Part shown: positions 34,397 to 42,733 of the stretch, piece by piece
Layout of the letters: every line of letters begins with the position of its first letter
How positions within the stretch are numbered: the first letter of the stretch is position 1
NCBI RefSeq assembly: GCF_015712165.1
Contig: NZ_JADPZX010000001.1
Coordinates: forward strand, 4,171,001 to 4,235,000
Source: Streptomyces spinoverrucosus
GTDB taxonomy: Bacteria; Actinomycetota; Actinomycetes; Streptomycetales; Streptomycetaceae
Reading direction: 5' to 3'
DNA length: 64,000 nucleotides
The notes under the pieces: model-generated
Database searches by the model: none
The model's input: the letters and a program-made list of their open reading frames with translations, nothing else
Told to the model about the DNA's origin: nothing
Translations under genes and position numbers: made by a program

Positions 34397-36822
34397 GCGT
34401 CGCCCTGAGCACCCTGCGCACCCGCTGGGCCACCTTCGCCGGCAGCTTCGTCGCCCTCTCGCTCGGTGTCGCCCTGCTCACCGTGACGGGCCTGGCCCTC
34501 GCCTCCTCCCTCGACGCGCCCGAACGCGCCCCGGAACGTTTCGCCGCCGCGCCCGTGGTGGTCCAGGGCCAGGACACCCTCCGGGTGCCCACGCCGGTCG
34601 GTGACCGCACCGCGAAACTGGCCCACCCCCGCCCGGTTCCCGCCGAGACCGTGGCCGCGCTCGGGAAGCTGGGCCCGGTCACCGAGGACCGGTCCTTCCC
34701 CGTGACGGCGGCGCGCGGGCCCGGCGACCTGCTGGGCCACCCCTGGTCCACCGCCCGTTTCGCGCCGTACGACCTGACCTCGGGCCGCGCTCCCCGGGCC
34801 GCCGACGAAGTGGTCGTCAGCGGCACCTGGGCAGCCCCCGGCGACCGCGTACCCACCGGCCACGGCACCGTCCGCGTCGTCGGCACCGTCACCGACCGGG
34901 GCTTCGAGAACGCCGTCTTCTTCACCGACACGCGCGCCGCCGAACTGTCCCCGTCGAGCACGCGACTGGTCGTCGAGGCCGACGCGAGAGCCGTACGGAA
35001 GGCGGTGTCCGGCAGGCCGGGCGTCGATGTCCTCACCGGAGCCGACCGCCGGTACGCCGACCCCGACCCCGACCGTGACACCGAGGCACTCACCGCGATG
35101 AACGCCCTTTTCGGCACGGCCGGCGGCGTCACCGCCTTCGTCTCCGTCTTCGTCGTGGCGTCGACCTTCGCCTTCGCGGTGGCACAGCGCCGCCGGGAGT
35201 TCGGCCTGCTGCGCACCGCCGGGGCGACCCCGGGTCAGCTGCGGCGGCTGGTGGTCACGGAGGCTCTGCTGGTCGGCGTACTCGCCTCGGCGACGGGCTG
35301 CGTCCTCGGCGCGTACGGCGCCCCGTGGCTTGCCGAGTGGACCGTCGACGGCGGCCTGGCCCCCGCCTGGTTCACCATCGGCGACCACGACTGGCCGTAC
35401 CACCTGGCCTTCTGGACCGGCCTGACGGTCGCGCTGTGCGGTGCGACGGCCGCGTCCTGGCGGGCCGGCCGCACCGGCCCCACGCAGGCGCTGCGCGAGG
35501 CGTCCGTGGACACCAGGGCCATGACGCGGGGCCGTTGGCTGTGCGGCATGGGCCTGCTGCTGACCGCCGGCGTGACCCTGGCCGTGGCCCTGCTCACCGA
35601 GCCGGGCGAGCTGCTGCACCGCAAGACCTACGTCAGCCGCCCCATGCTGCTGATCACCGGGGTCGTGCTGCTCGCGCCGCTGCTGGTGCGCCCGCTGACC
35701 CGGCTGCTCGCCTGGCTGCCGGCCCAACTGCCCGGCGCGGGCGGCATGCTGGTGCGGGAGAACGCCGCCACGGGCGTCCGGCGTACGGCCGCGATCGCGG
35801 CGCCCGTGCTGGTCACGGTCGCTCTCGCGGGCTCGCTGCTGGGCGCCACCGCGACGCTGAACGAGGCGAAGGCCACCGAGGTGCGGGACCGTACAGCGGC
35901 CGACTTCGTGGTGACTCCGGCGGGCGGTACGTCCTTCGACGCGGCGACGCTGCACAGGCTGCGCCAGGTGCCGGACGCCGAGGTGTCGGCGTCCTCGTCG
36001 AGCGCGGTGTACGTGCTGGAGGAGGGCGTGGCCCTGGTCCGGTCCGACGCCCGCGCCGCCGAGCCCGGCCCGCTCGCCGCCACCGCCCGCCTGCCGCTGG
36101 TCGCGGGGCGCACGACCGACCTCGACGACGACTCGATCATCGTCAACGAGGAGTGGGAGCGGCACACCGTGGGACAGCGGGTGGACGTCTGGCTCGGGGA
36201 CGGTACGCGGAGGTCGCTGCGGATCGCCGCGGTGATGCCGACCGGGACCGGCGACAACGGCGTGTACGTCACCCCGGCCAACGCGCCCGGCGCGCGGGTG
36301 GACCGGGTGGACGTGAGGGCGGCCGGTGCCGACCATGCGGCAGTGGCCGCCGGGCTGCGGCAGGCGGCGGGACCGGGCGCCCGGGTCCTCACCAGGGACC
36401 AGTGGGTGCGGGCCGCTCGCCCCGACACCGACCGGACCACCCGCCTCGGCTTCCTGCTCGTCCTCGGCATCGCCCTGCTGTACACCGGCGTCTCCGTGGC
36501 CAACACCATGGTCATGGCGACCTCCGACCGGATCCGCGACCTGGCCGTACTGCGGCTGGCCGGGGCGACGCACGCGCAGGTGCTGCGGCTGGTCGGCGCG
36601 GAGGCGCTGACGGTGGTCGCGGTGGGCGGCGTGCTGGGTGCCCTGGTCGCCGTACTCAACCTGACGGGCATGTGGACGGCCCTCGGCCTGCTGTCGGCGC
36701 ACCCCACCCCGGACCTGCCCTGGCCGGCCCTCGGCGCGACGGTGGGCGCGTGCGCGGTCCTCGCGGTGGTGTCGTCGGTCACCTCCACGGCACTGGCCCT
36801 GCGCACCAACGCCATGACCTGA
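34390..36822 (+). CDS. FtsX-like permease, long form
   Basis: An 810-residue permease with two FtsX domains. An N-terminal helix (about 15-40) is followed by a periplasmic-type domain (about 45-235), three helices (GVTAFVSVFVVASTFAFAVA ...), a second anchor near 375-420 and another extracytoplasmic domain (about 490-670). The last three helices include LGFLLVLGIALLYTGVSVANTM and end in ALRTNAMT. REFGLLRTAGATPGQLRRL and RDLAVLRLAGATHAQVLRL are the two conserved coupling segments. Starts at GTG 34390 inside the ATPase gene. Confidence 0.92.
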   Translation: MLSVALSTLRTRWATFAGSFVALSLGVALLTVTGLALASSLDAPERAPERFAAAPVVVQGQDTLRVPTPVGDRTAKLAHPRPVPAETVAALGKLGPVTEDRSFPVTAARGPGDLLGHPWSTARFAPYDLTSGRAPRAADEVVVSGTWAAPGDRVPTGHGTVRVVGTVTDRGFENAVFFTDTRAAELSPSSTRLVVEADARAVRKAVSGRPGVDVLTGADRRYADPDPDRDTEALTAMNALFGTAGGVTAFVSVFVVASTFAFAVAQRRREFGLLRTAGATPGQLRRLVVTEALLVGVLASATGCVLGAYGAPWLAEWTVDGGLAPAWFTIGDHDWPYHLAFWTGLTVALCGATAASWRAGRTGPTQALREASVDTRAMTRGRWLCGMGLLLTAGVTLAVALLTEPGELLHRKTYVSRPMLLITGVVLLAPLLVRPLTRLLAWLPAQLPGAGGMLVRENAATGVRRTAAIAAPVLVTVALAGSLLGATATLNEAKATEVRDRTAADFVVTPAGGTSFDAATLHRLRQVPDAEVSASSSSAVYVLEEGVALVRSDARAAEPGPLAATARLPLVAGRTTDLDDDSIIVNEEWERHTVGQRVDVWLGDGTRRSLRIAAVMPTGTGDNGVYVTPANAPGARVDRVDVRAAGADHAAVAAGLRQAAGPGARVLTRDQWVRAARPDTDRTTRLGFLLVLGIALLYTGVSVANTMVMATSDRIRDLAVLRLAGATHAQVLRLVGAEALTVVAVGGVLGALVAVLNLTGMWTALGLLSAHPTPDLPWPALGATVGACAVLAVVSSVTSTALALRTNAMT

Positions 36823-36869
36823 GACTCTCCGGCCCGGGCACCGGCGGAAGATCACTCGGCCCGGGGCCA

Positions 36870-37240
36870 CGGGCTGTCGCATGGAGCGGAAGCAGTTGCG
36901 CAGCTCGGTGACGAAAAGATCCGGCTGCTCGAAGGCCGCGAAATGGCCGCCCTTGGGGATGTCGTCGTTCCAGTAGAACAAGTGGCTGTAAGTCCGCTCG
37001 GCCCATACCTTCGGCGCCTGGTGGAGCTCCCCGGGGAACACGCTGACCCCGACGGGCACGTCCACGTTGAGGGTACGGAAGTCGGTGCTGAAGCTCTCGG
37101 CGTACAACCTGGCCGAGGATGCGGCCGTGTTCGTGTGCCAGTAAAGGCTGATGTTGTCCAGAATCCGGTCACGGCCGAAGAGCCGGTCGGGGTCCAGGTC
37201 GCTGTCGGACCATTGACCGAGCTTCTCGCGGCACGTAACG
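36870..37240 (-). pseudogene. Epoxide hydrolase C-terminal remnant
   Basis: Only the last ~120 residues of an EHN-type epoxide hydrolase (alpha/beta hydrolase) are recognisable. They include RILDNISLYWHTNTAASSAR, VPVGVSVFPGELHQAPK and the catalytic-His loop GGHFAAFEQPDLFVTELR. The N-terminal nucleophile region is absent, and the frame passes through where the stop should be into antisense of the permease gene. A truncated relic of about 370 bases in an otherwise gene-free 530-base gap. Confidence 0.8.
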
Positions 37241-37353
37241 GCCGATGCAGCAGAATCCGGTTGGCGATGAGCTCGCCCTCTCACACTCAATGGCTTTAAC
37301 AGTCAAGTCACCGAAGAGCGCAAGACCCCGGCGCGAGCAATCAGGCGGTGCAC

Positions 37354-37860
37354 TCAGCGTACGGGCGAGTCGATGCGCTGCAGGATGCGCTCGGCGTCCT
37401 GGCCCAGTCGGCGCAGGCGCTCGCCGGACAGGTTGTCCACCACGAGGTGACGAACGTAAGCCACGTGACCCGGCGCGGACGATTCCAGCTTGGCCATGCC
37501 GTCGGGCAGGAGGATGGCGTTGGTGAAGCGCCCGTCGGTGGGGTCCGGTTCGCGCCGGACGTACCCGCGGCTTTCCAGTCGTTTCACCAGGTGCGACAGC
37601 CTGGACAGCGACGAACTGGTGTGCTCGGCCAGGGCACTCATGCGCAAGGTCCGTTCGGGAGCCTCGGCCAGCATGGCCATGGCCATGTATTCGACCATGC
37701 TCAGCCCCGCGTCGCGCTGCAGCTGGGCGTCGAGGGCCCAGGGAAGCCGGGTGACCAGTCGGACCATCGACATCCACGACGCCAGTTCAGCCGGCGTGAG
37801 CCACAGATCGGCGTGCTCGTCGTGCTTGTCGGCCTGCAGGGACTCGTCGGGGGTGGTCAT
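37354..37860 (-). CDS. MarR-family regulator
   Basis: A 168-residue MarR winged-helix repressor. Core: LSMVEYMAMAMLAEAPERTLRMSALA (helices 2-3), the recognition region TSSSLSRLSHLVKRLESRGYV, and the wing REPDPTDGRFTNAIL with the DxR motif. It is divergent from the pirin gene; the shared gap carries the palindromes at 37906-37948, making autoregulation and control of pirin likely. Confidence 0.92.
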   Translation of the reverse strand: MTTPDESLQADKHDEHADLWLTPAELASWMSMVRLVTRLPWALDAQLQRDAGLSMVEYMAMAMLAEAPERTLRMSALAEHTSSSLSRLSHLVKRLESRGYVRREPDPTDGRFTNAILLPDGMAKLESSAPGHVAYVRHLVVDNLSGERLRRLGQDAERILQRIDSPVR

Positions 37861-37905
37861 TTCGCGAGCGTATCAGCCCGGCCACCCGAATTCGCTCGGA
37901 TGACT

Positions 37906-37948
37906 TGAACATTCATGCCATCCATGCGTATCGTGAATGTTGAACATT
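37906..37948. promoter_or_regulatory. Operator-like palindromes between marR and pirin genes
   Basis: AATGTTGAACATT (37936-37948) is a 13-base perfect dyad. TGAACATTCA (37906-37915) and TGAATGTTGA (37934-37943) form a second, spaced inverted repeat with one mismatch. They lie in the 123-base divergent gap and probably bind the MarR protein. Confidence 0.65.
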
Positions 37949-37983
37949 GAACATGCCGGATCCTCGCGGAGAGGGAGCGCACC

Positions 37984-38751
37984 ATGAGCGCACTGCTGAC
38001 ACCCAGGGTGGACGTCCGGCGCGCCGGACGGCGGTCGGCGACCCGGTTGTCCTGGCTCGACTCCAAGCACTCGTTCTCCCTGGGCACTCACCGGCCGGAC
38101 CCGGCCAACACGCACCACGGTCTGCTGCTGGTCAACAACGAGGACCTGGTGCAGCCGGGTACAGGCTTCGAGACGCACCCGCATCGGGACATGGAGATCG
38201 TCACCTGGGTACTACAGGGCTCACTGGTCCACCAGGACTCCAGCGGCCACTCCGGCGTGATCTACCCCGGGCTCGCCCAGCGCATGAGCGCCGGCACCGG
38301 CATCCTGCACTCGGAGAAGAACGACTCCTACACATCCACCGGCGAACGCCCCACCGACCCGGTGCACTTCATCCAGATGTGGGTCCTGCCCGACGAGGCC
38401 GACGTCACACCCGGCTACGAACAACTCGAAATCGACGGCGAGTTGCTGTCCGGAGGGCTGGTCACGGTGGCATCCGGCATGGACAAACACAAAGACGGCA
38501 CCGCCATCCGAATCCAGAACCGGCACGCCGCGCTCTACGCCGCACGGCTACGTCCCGGACAGCAAGTGATCCTTCCCGAGGCGCCGTACCTGCACCTGTT
38601 CGTTGCCCGTGGCTCGGTGGACCTGGAGGGCACGGGCGCACTCAACGAGGGCGACGCCGTGCGTTTCACCGCCACGGGCGGCCACCGGGTCAGCGCCACC
38701 GAACCCGCCGAAGTCCTCGTGTGGGAGATGCACGCCACCGTCGCCCCGTGA
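37984..38751 (+). CDS. Pirin family (bicupin) protein
   Basis: A 255-residue pirin/YhhW-type bicupin. The N-terminal cupin contains the metal ligands in FETHPHRDMEIVTWVLQG and HQDSSGHSGVI, followed by MSAGTGILHSEKND with further His/Glu ligands. The C-terminal cupin lacks them. Members act as quercetinase or redox-linked metal proteins. ATG 37984 follows a GAGAGGGAG box. It sits beside the MarR gene and upstream of a hydrolase, SDR and SnoaL-like gene, a likely stress/detoxification group. Confidence 0.9.
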   Translation: MSALLTPRVDVRRAGRRSATRLSWLDSKHSFSLGTHRPDPANTHHGLLLVNNEDLVQPGTGFETHPHRDMEIVTWVLQGSLVHQDSSGHSGVIYPGLAQRMSAGTGILHSEKNDSYTSTGERPTDPVHFIQMWVLPDEADVTPGYEQLEIDGELLSGGLVTVASGMDKHKDGTAIRIQNRHAALYAARLRPGQQVILPEAPYLHLFVARGSVDLEGTGALNEGDAVRFTATGGHRVSATEPAEVLVWEMHATVAP

Positions 38752-38821
38752 CCGGCTCGACAACGGATCAGAACGAGAACACCAGACCAGCGCACCTGTG
38801 CGCCCTCAAAGGGAGTCAGTG

Positions 38822-39760
38822 ATGTCCATCCACGAAATGAACACCTTAAAGGCAGGATCCGACGCCGAACGAGGAGCACGTCAGGACGCCGCCGACGACG
38901 GCCCGCGGCCGGTTCGGACCATTGCCTACGGTCCCCATCCCTCTCAGGTGGGCGAGCTGTACCTGCCCTCAGGGGAGGGGCCCTTCCCGGTCGTCGTCCT
39001 GATCCACGGTGGCTTCTGGACGGCCATGTTCGACCGCCGGCAAGTCGTTGGTCTCGCCGCAGACCTGGTGACGCTGGGGTACGCGGTATGGAACATCGAA
39101 TACCGGCGCATCGGCGAGCCGGGAGGCGGCTGGCCCGGGACGTTCCTGGACGTGGCCGCCGCCGTGGATGCCGTCGCGGGCATCGACCCCTCGGTCGATG
39201 CGGACAGGGTGGTCGTCGTCGGTTATTCGGCAGGAGGCCACCTCGCGGCCTGGACCGCTCACCGATCCACCCTCCCACCAGCCGCCCCCGGCGCGAATCC
39301 GAAGGTCCAGCCGCTCGGTGCGGTGTCGCTGGCGGGAGTGCTGGACCTCGTCGCCGCGGACGCCGCCAAGCTCGGCTCCGTCCTGGCCGACCTCGACGTC
39401 GAGCCGCCGGCCGGCGCGCCGGGGCCGTCGGACTCCGCCGTCTGGCCGGCCGTGGCCGCCCGGATCAAGGACGGTGCCGCCCGCCTGCTACTGGGCGGCA
39501 CGGCCGCCGACGTTCCCGACCGCTACGCCCAGACCTCCCCCGTCGAACTGCCACCCGCCGACATGCCCGTGCTGGTGATCCATGGAGCCGACGACGAAGG
39601 CGTGGCACCGTCCTACAGCCGCGCGTATGCCGATGCAGTATCGGCACGAGGCGGCGACGTGCGCTTCATCGAGGTTCCCGAAACGAATCATTTCGACGTG
39701 ATCGACCCCGCGCGCCCGAGTTGGCGCCTTGCCCGCGACTGGATCCAGGAACTGCTCTGA
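38822..39760 (+). CDS. Alpha/beta hydrolase (esterase/kynurenine-formamidase-like)
   Basis: A 312-residue alpha/beta hydrolase. The oxyanion/HGG region VVVLIHGGFWTAMFDRR precedes the nucleophile elbow VVVVGYSAGGHLAAW (Ser near residue 136); the acid is in VLVIHGADDEGV and the His in PETNHFDVID. The HGGFW plus GYSAGGHLA pattern is typical of the BD-FAE/esterase D2 group, which includes kynurenine formamidases. ATG 38822 has a GGGAG box six bases away. Confidence 0.88.
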   Translation: MSIHEMNTLKAGSDAERGARQDAADDGPRPVRTIAYGPHPSQVGELYLPSGEGPFPVVVLIHGGFWTAMFDRRQVVGLAADLVTLGYAVWNIEYRRIGEPGGGWPGTFLDVAAAVDAVAGIDPSVDADRVVVVGYSAGGHLAAWTAHRSTLPPAAPGANPKVQPLGAVSLAGVLDLVAADAAKLGSVLADLDVEPPAGAPGPSDSAVWPAVAARIKDGAARLLLGGTAADVPDRYAQTSPVELPPADMPVLVIHGADDEGVAPSYSRAYADAVSARGGDVRFIEVPETNHFDVIDPARPSWRLARDWIQELL

Positions 39761-39909
39761 CATCGCCGCGGTACACGTGATCACTCTGCCGGGACAGACC
39801 GGTCGGCCCCTCGCCCAGCAGCGCATCCCCGCCCGACTCCGCCGACCGCGGCGACAACCCGTCCCTTCCAGTCAAGTGACAACCATCCCCCCTCCAAGGA
39901 GAACTGATC

Positions 39910-40656
39910 ATGGGACAGCTCGACGGCAAGACCGCCCTCGTCACCGGCGCCACCTCCGGCATCGGCCTCGCCGCCGCCCGGCGGCTGGCCGCGGAGGGCG
40001 CGCACGTCTTCCTCACCGGCCGCCGACAGCAGGCCCTGGACGAGGCGGTGGCCTCGATCGGCGATCGTGCCACCGGGGTGCGTGCCGATATCGCGGACCT
40101 CGACGACCTCGACCGGCTGTTCGCGGCCATCGGACAGCGGGAGAGCCTCGACATCGTCTTCGCCAACGCCGGCGGCGGCGAATTCACGGCGCTGCCCGAC
40201 GTCACCTGGCAGCACTACGCCGACACGTTCAACACCAACGTCGGCGGCACCCTGTTCACCGTGCAGAAGGCCCTGCCCCTGCTGAGGCCGGGCTCCTCGG
40301 TCATCCTGACCAGCTCCAACATCGACACCAAGGGTGCCGCGTCGTTCAGCGTCTACGCCGCCAGCAAGGCCGCGCTCCGCTCGTTCACCCGCAGCTGGGC
40401 AGCCGAACTGGTCTCCCGCGGCATCCGGGTCAACAGCATCGCCCCCGGCCCCGTCGAGACCCCGGGCCTGAGCCGACTGGCCGACGACCCGCAGTCCGCC
40501 GAGCAGCTGCTGAAGGGCCTGGCAGCCGGCGTACCGATGAACCGGCTCGCACGCCCCGAAGAGATCGCCGAGACCGTGCTGTTCCTCGCGTCCGACGCCA
40601 GCAGCTACATGACCGGCGCCGAGATCTACGTCGACGGCGGCGCCAGCCAGATCTGA
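39910..40656 (+). CDS. Short-chain dehydrogenase/reductase
   Basis: A 248-residue classical SDR. Cofactor motif TGATSGIG (about 12-19), FANAGGG, the catalytic Ser in ILTSSNIDTKG and Tyr-x3-Lys in SVYAASKAALRSF, then IRVNSIAPGPVETPG. Arg in TGRR near the second strand suggests NADP(H). Closest in appearance to glucose/3-oxoacyl reductase-like SDRs. Substrate unknown; follows the pirin and hydrolase genes on the same strand. Confidence 0.92.
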   Translation: MGQLDGKTALVTGATSGIGLAAARRLAAEGAHVFLTGRRQQALDEAVASIGDRATGVRADIADLDDLDRLFAAIGQRESLDIVFANAGGGEFTALPDVTWQHYADTFNTNVGGTLFTVQKALPLLRPGSSVILTSSNIDTKGAASFSVYAASKAALRSFTRSWAAELVSRGIRVNSIAPGPVETPGLSRLADDPQSAEQLLKGLAAGVPMNRLARPEEIAETVLFLASDASSYMTGAEIYVDGGASQI

Positions 40657-40769
40657 CCCGGACCGCCAACCCGATGATCCGATAACCCCGCCACCGTGAA
40701 CCACACCGGAGCGCCGACCGCCACCACGGACCCGGCCGGCGCACCCACGACACCCCTCGGAGGAGCACC

Positions 40770-41123
40770 ATGCACACCGTGACCGACCTGCTCGCCGCCA
40801 ATCTGCACGAGGTCTTCGGCAACCGTGACCCTGCTTCCCGCCGGGCGGCGATCGAGCGGATCTACACCGAGGACGTCGTGTTCACCGACCCCGAAGGCGT
40901 CACCACGGGCTGGGACGCACTCGAAGACAAGGCGCGTGCCCTGCTCGACAAGGTCCCACCGGACTTCGGCTTCAGCGAAGACGGCCGGCGCTACGCCGGT
41001 GCGCACGATGGGGCACTCGCCTGGGCGTTCGGCCCCGAAGGCGAACCCGCGGTGCGCGGCATCGACATCATCACTCTGCGCGAGGAAAGGATCGCCACCG
41101 TCCTGACCCTGTTCACCGCCTGA
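40770..41123 (+). CDS. SnoaL/NTF2-like protein
   Basis: A 117-residue protein with the NTF2-like cone fold pattern (RRAAIERIYTEDVVFTDPEG ... GIDIITLREERIATVLTLF). Such proteins are small isomerases, hydrolases or binding proteins. It ends the pirin-hydrolase-SDR group and has a GGAGGAG box before ATG 40770. Function not assignable. Confidence 0.88.
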   Translation: MHTVTDLLAANLHEVFGNRDPASRRAAIERIYTEDVVFTDPEGVTTGWDALEDKARALLDKVPPDFGFSEDGRRYAGAHDGALAWAFGPEGEPAVRGIDIITLREERIATVLTLFTA

Positions 41124-41270
41124 GCCGAACCGCGCGGTACCTGTTCCGTCCGAGCCCGTTTGCCCCGAGGCGGCCAATGACGGCCTCCCGAGGGCTGCCC
41201 AGCGAGCGCCACGAGCAGAACTCGTCCCTCTCCTCGGAGAGTTGCCGCCGACACCGAAGACCTGGCGGGG

Positions 41271-41497
41271 CGGGAGCGGCGTCCGGCCCTGTTCACCGGG
41301 TTCGGCGGCCGGCTCACCGTCGTCAACAACAAACTGCTGCGCGCCGCCCGCGACATGCTGCCCAACCCGGAGAACAGCATCGAAACCACCGGGCCCTGCT
41401 CGGCGTTTCGGTGGGCACCCACTACAACCACATCCCCGACCTCAAAGAACTGCGGGCCTCCGGGCTCCCCGCTCAGCTCTCCGGCGGCGGCCGGTGA
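41271..41497 (+). pseudogene. Recombinase-like C-terminal HTH remnant, frameshifted
   Basis: Two adjacent frames give RAARDMLPNPENSIETT (to about 41395) and, one base off, LLGVSVGTHYNHIPDLKELR ending in TGA at 41497. Joined, they resemble the C-terminal helix-turn-helix of resolvase/recombinase-family proteins. The catalytic N-terminal part is missing. Probably a degraded transposon or element gene; family assignment from memory and modest. Confidence 0.5.
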
Positions 41498-41643
41498 CCA
41501 CGACGCTCCGACCCTGCCCGCCGGCAGCTCCTCGTGCGTCGTCGATGATCTGCGCGACGGACTGATGAGGCACTTGGCGTCGGCCGTCATCCGTGGGGAG
41601 GTTGTGTCTGAAAAGAACCTCTGAGGTGATCGCATTGTTGACG

Positions 41644-41671
41644 CATGCACATGTTCATGAACATGTGCATG
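41644..41671. promoter_or_regulatory. 28-bp perfect palindrome
   Basis: A fully self-complementary 28-base sequence centred on GTTCATGAAC, with arms CATGCACAT / ATGTGCATG, followed directly by a further GAACATGA half. It is AT-richer than its surroundings and lies 73 bases before the TTG start of a broken secreted-protein gene. Candidate operator or remnant of a mobile-element end. Confidence 0.75.
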
Positions 41672-41743
41672 AACATGATCTGCCGGCAACGAGCGACACG
41701 CTTCGCTGTCGCTCAAGTCCACACAGTCAACGGAGGGGACATC

Positions 41744-41965
41744 TTGAGAGCCAGGACGGTCATAGCGTCGGCAACGCTCCTGTTCGGGGCCTTGTCGATG
41801 ACGCCCAGCGTGGCTGATCGGTGAGCGCACGGCAGCACCACGTTCACCAACCTGACCGGCGACAAGAACGACGAGATGGACTCGTGGGCCAACCGCTCCG
41901 CCACGTACGACGGCTGCATGGCCGGAGACTCCAATGGAACGGCTGCTGAGTTGACCGACGCCGTG
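41744..41965 (+). pseudogene. Small secreted protein with in-frame nonsense codon
   Basis: After a GGAGGGG box, TTG 41744 opens a signal-peptide-like sequence (RTVIASATLLFGALSMTPSVAD) that meets TGA at 41822-41824. The same frame continues past the stop with AHGSTTFTNLTGDKNDEMDS and WANRSATYDGCM, which looks like the mature part. A GCTGATCGG-TGA change thus appears to have cut the gene after 26 codons. Further on, the frame runs without a break into an ABC ATPase fragment. Family not recognised with confidence. Confidence 0.6.
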
Positions 41966-42226
41966 GATGCCGCGCTCATCCGAACCAGGGGGGTCTGTAA
42001 GGCCTACCGCTCCGAGGTGGAGACTGTGTGGGCCGCGCGGGATGTGGACTTCATTGCACGGTCCGGCGAGTTCGTGTGCATCTACGGCGCCAGCGGTTCG
42101 GGTAAGTCGACCCTGCTCAATCTGCTGGCAGGCCTGGATCTCGCCGACACCGGCGAGATCCAGGTGGGCGGTGTCCAGGTGAGTACCGCCAGTGAGAAGG
42201 AACGCGCGAAGCTGAGGCCTTCGGTG
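41966..42226 (+). pseudogene. MacB-type ABC ATPase N-terminal fragment
   Basis: About 85 residues of an ABC ATPase: LIRTRGVCKAYRSEVETVWA, Walker A IYGASGSGKSTLLNLLAG and LADTGEIQVGGVQVSTAS. The text then stops matching after AKLR near 42215. Signature motif and Walker B are missing, so it cannot hydrolyse ATP. It shares its frame with the broken secreted-protein gene upstream, which suggests a deletion fused the two. Confidence 0.75.
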
Positions 42227-42239
42227 TTGCGGATGGTGT

Positions 42240-42270
42240 GGCACCGGGGCGGGGTCTCCGCCCCGGTGCC
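42240..42270. terminator. Strong GC hairpin downstream of the aromatic operon
   Basis: A perfect 13-bp stem (GGCACCGGGGCGG / CCGCCCCGGTGCC) with a five-base loop, 44 bases beyond the stop at 42314. It would end the minus-strand operon. Confidence 0.8.
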
Positions 42271-42313
42271 ACTCGGCGGGACCGGGTCTGCAGTGCCGAG
42301 CCCTTGGCCGAGG

Positions 42314-42733
42314 TCATGTGAGGTGTGTGGCCCGCTTGGTCCGCTCCGCGCCCAACCGGGCGTAGAAGTCGATGAGTTCGGGGTTGTCGACTGCCGCTGG
42401 GTTGAGGACCTGCCCGGCGGGGGCGCCCTGGAGGAGGCGCTTGACCGGGACTTCGAGCTTCTTGCCGGTCTTGGTGTGCGGGATGGCCAGTACCCGCTCG
42501 TACGGAGTGGTCGCGTCGACGTCGAAGTACTCCCACACCGCGGCCCAGAACCCCTCCAGGTCGGTGACGGACCAGTGGTGCAGGGCCTGGTAGTCGGTGG
42601 GGTCCTGGATCCCTTCGGCACCCCGGTGCCGGGCGGCCCAGCGGGCGAAGTCCGCGATGCGGCTGCCGGCGGCTGCCTTCGGGTCGGGCGGCAGGAACGG
42701 TTCCGGATACGGCGTGCGGTGCGGGGTGGTCAT
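42314..42733 (-). CDS. Internally deleted acetoacetyl-CoA synthetase (139 aa)
   Basis: The first ~82 residues match the N-terminal cap of acetoacetyl/acetyl-CoA synthetases (SRIADFARWAARHRG, YQALHHWSVTDLEGFWAAVW, YFDV). Residues about 84-130 match the extreme C-terminus (IPHTKTGKKLEVPVKRLLQG, VDNPELIDFYARLG), including the catalytic Lys of the TGKK motif. The roughly 500-residue adenylation core between them is gone, joined in frame at VLA/IPHT. ATG 42733 overlaps the monooxygenase stop (ATGA), so it is still co-translated. Inactive as a ligase; relic or reused mini-protein. Confidence 0.8.
   Translation of the reverse strand: MTTPHRTPYPEPFLPPDPKAAAGSRIADFARWAARHRGAEGIQDPTDYQALHHWSVTDLEGFWAAVWEYFDVDATTPYERVLAIPHTKTGKKLEVPVKRLLQGAPAGQVLNPAAVDNPELIDFYARLGAERTKRATHLT

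Noticed and set aside
34282..37290. A 1002-codon open frame on the minus strand
   Set aside because: It is antisense to the FtsX permease gene; only its first part, the epoxide hydrolase remnant, shows protein homology.
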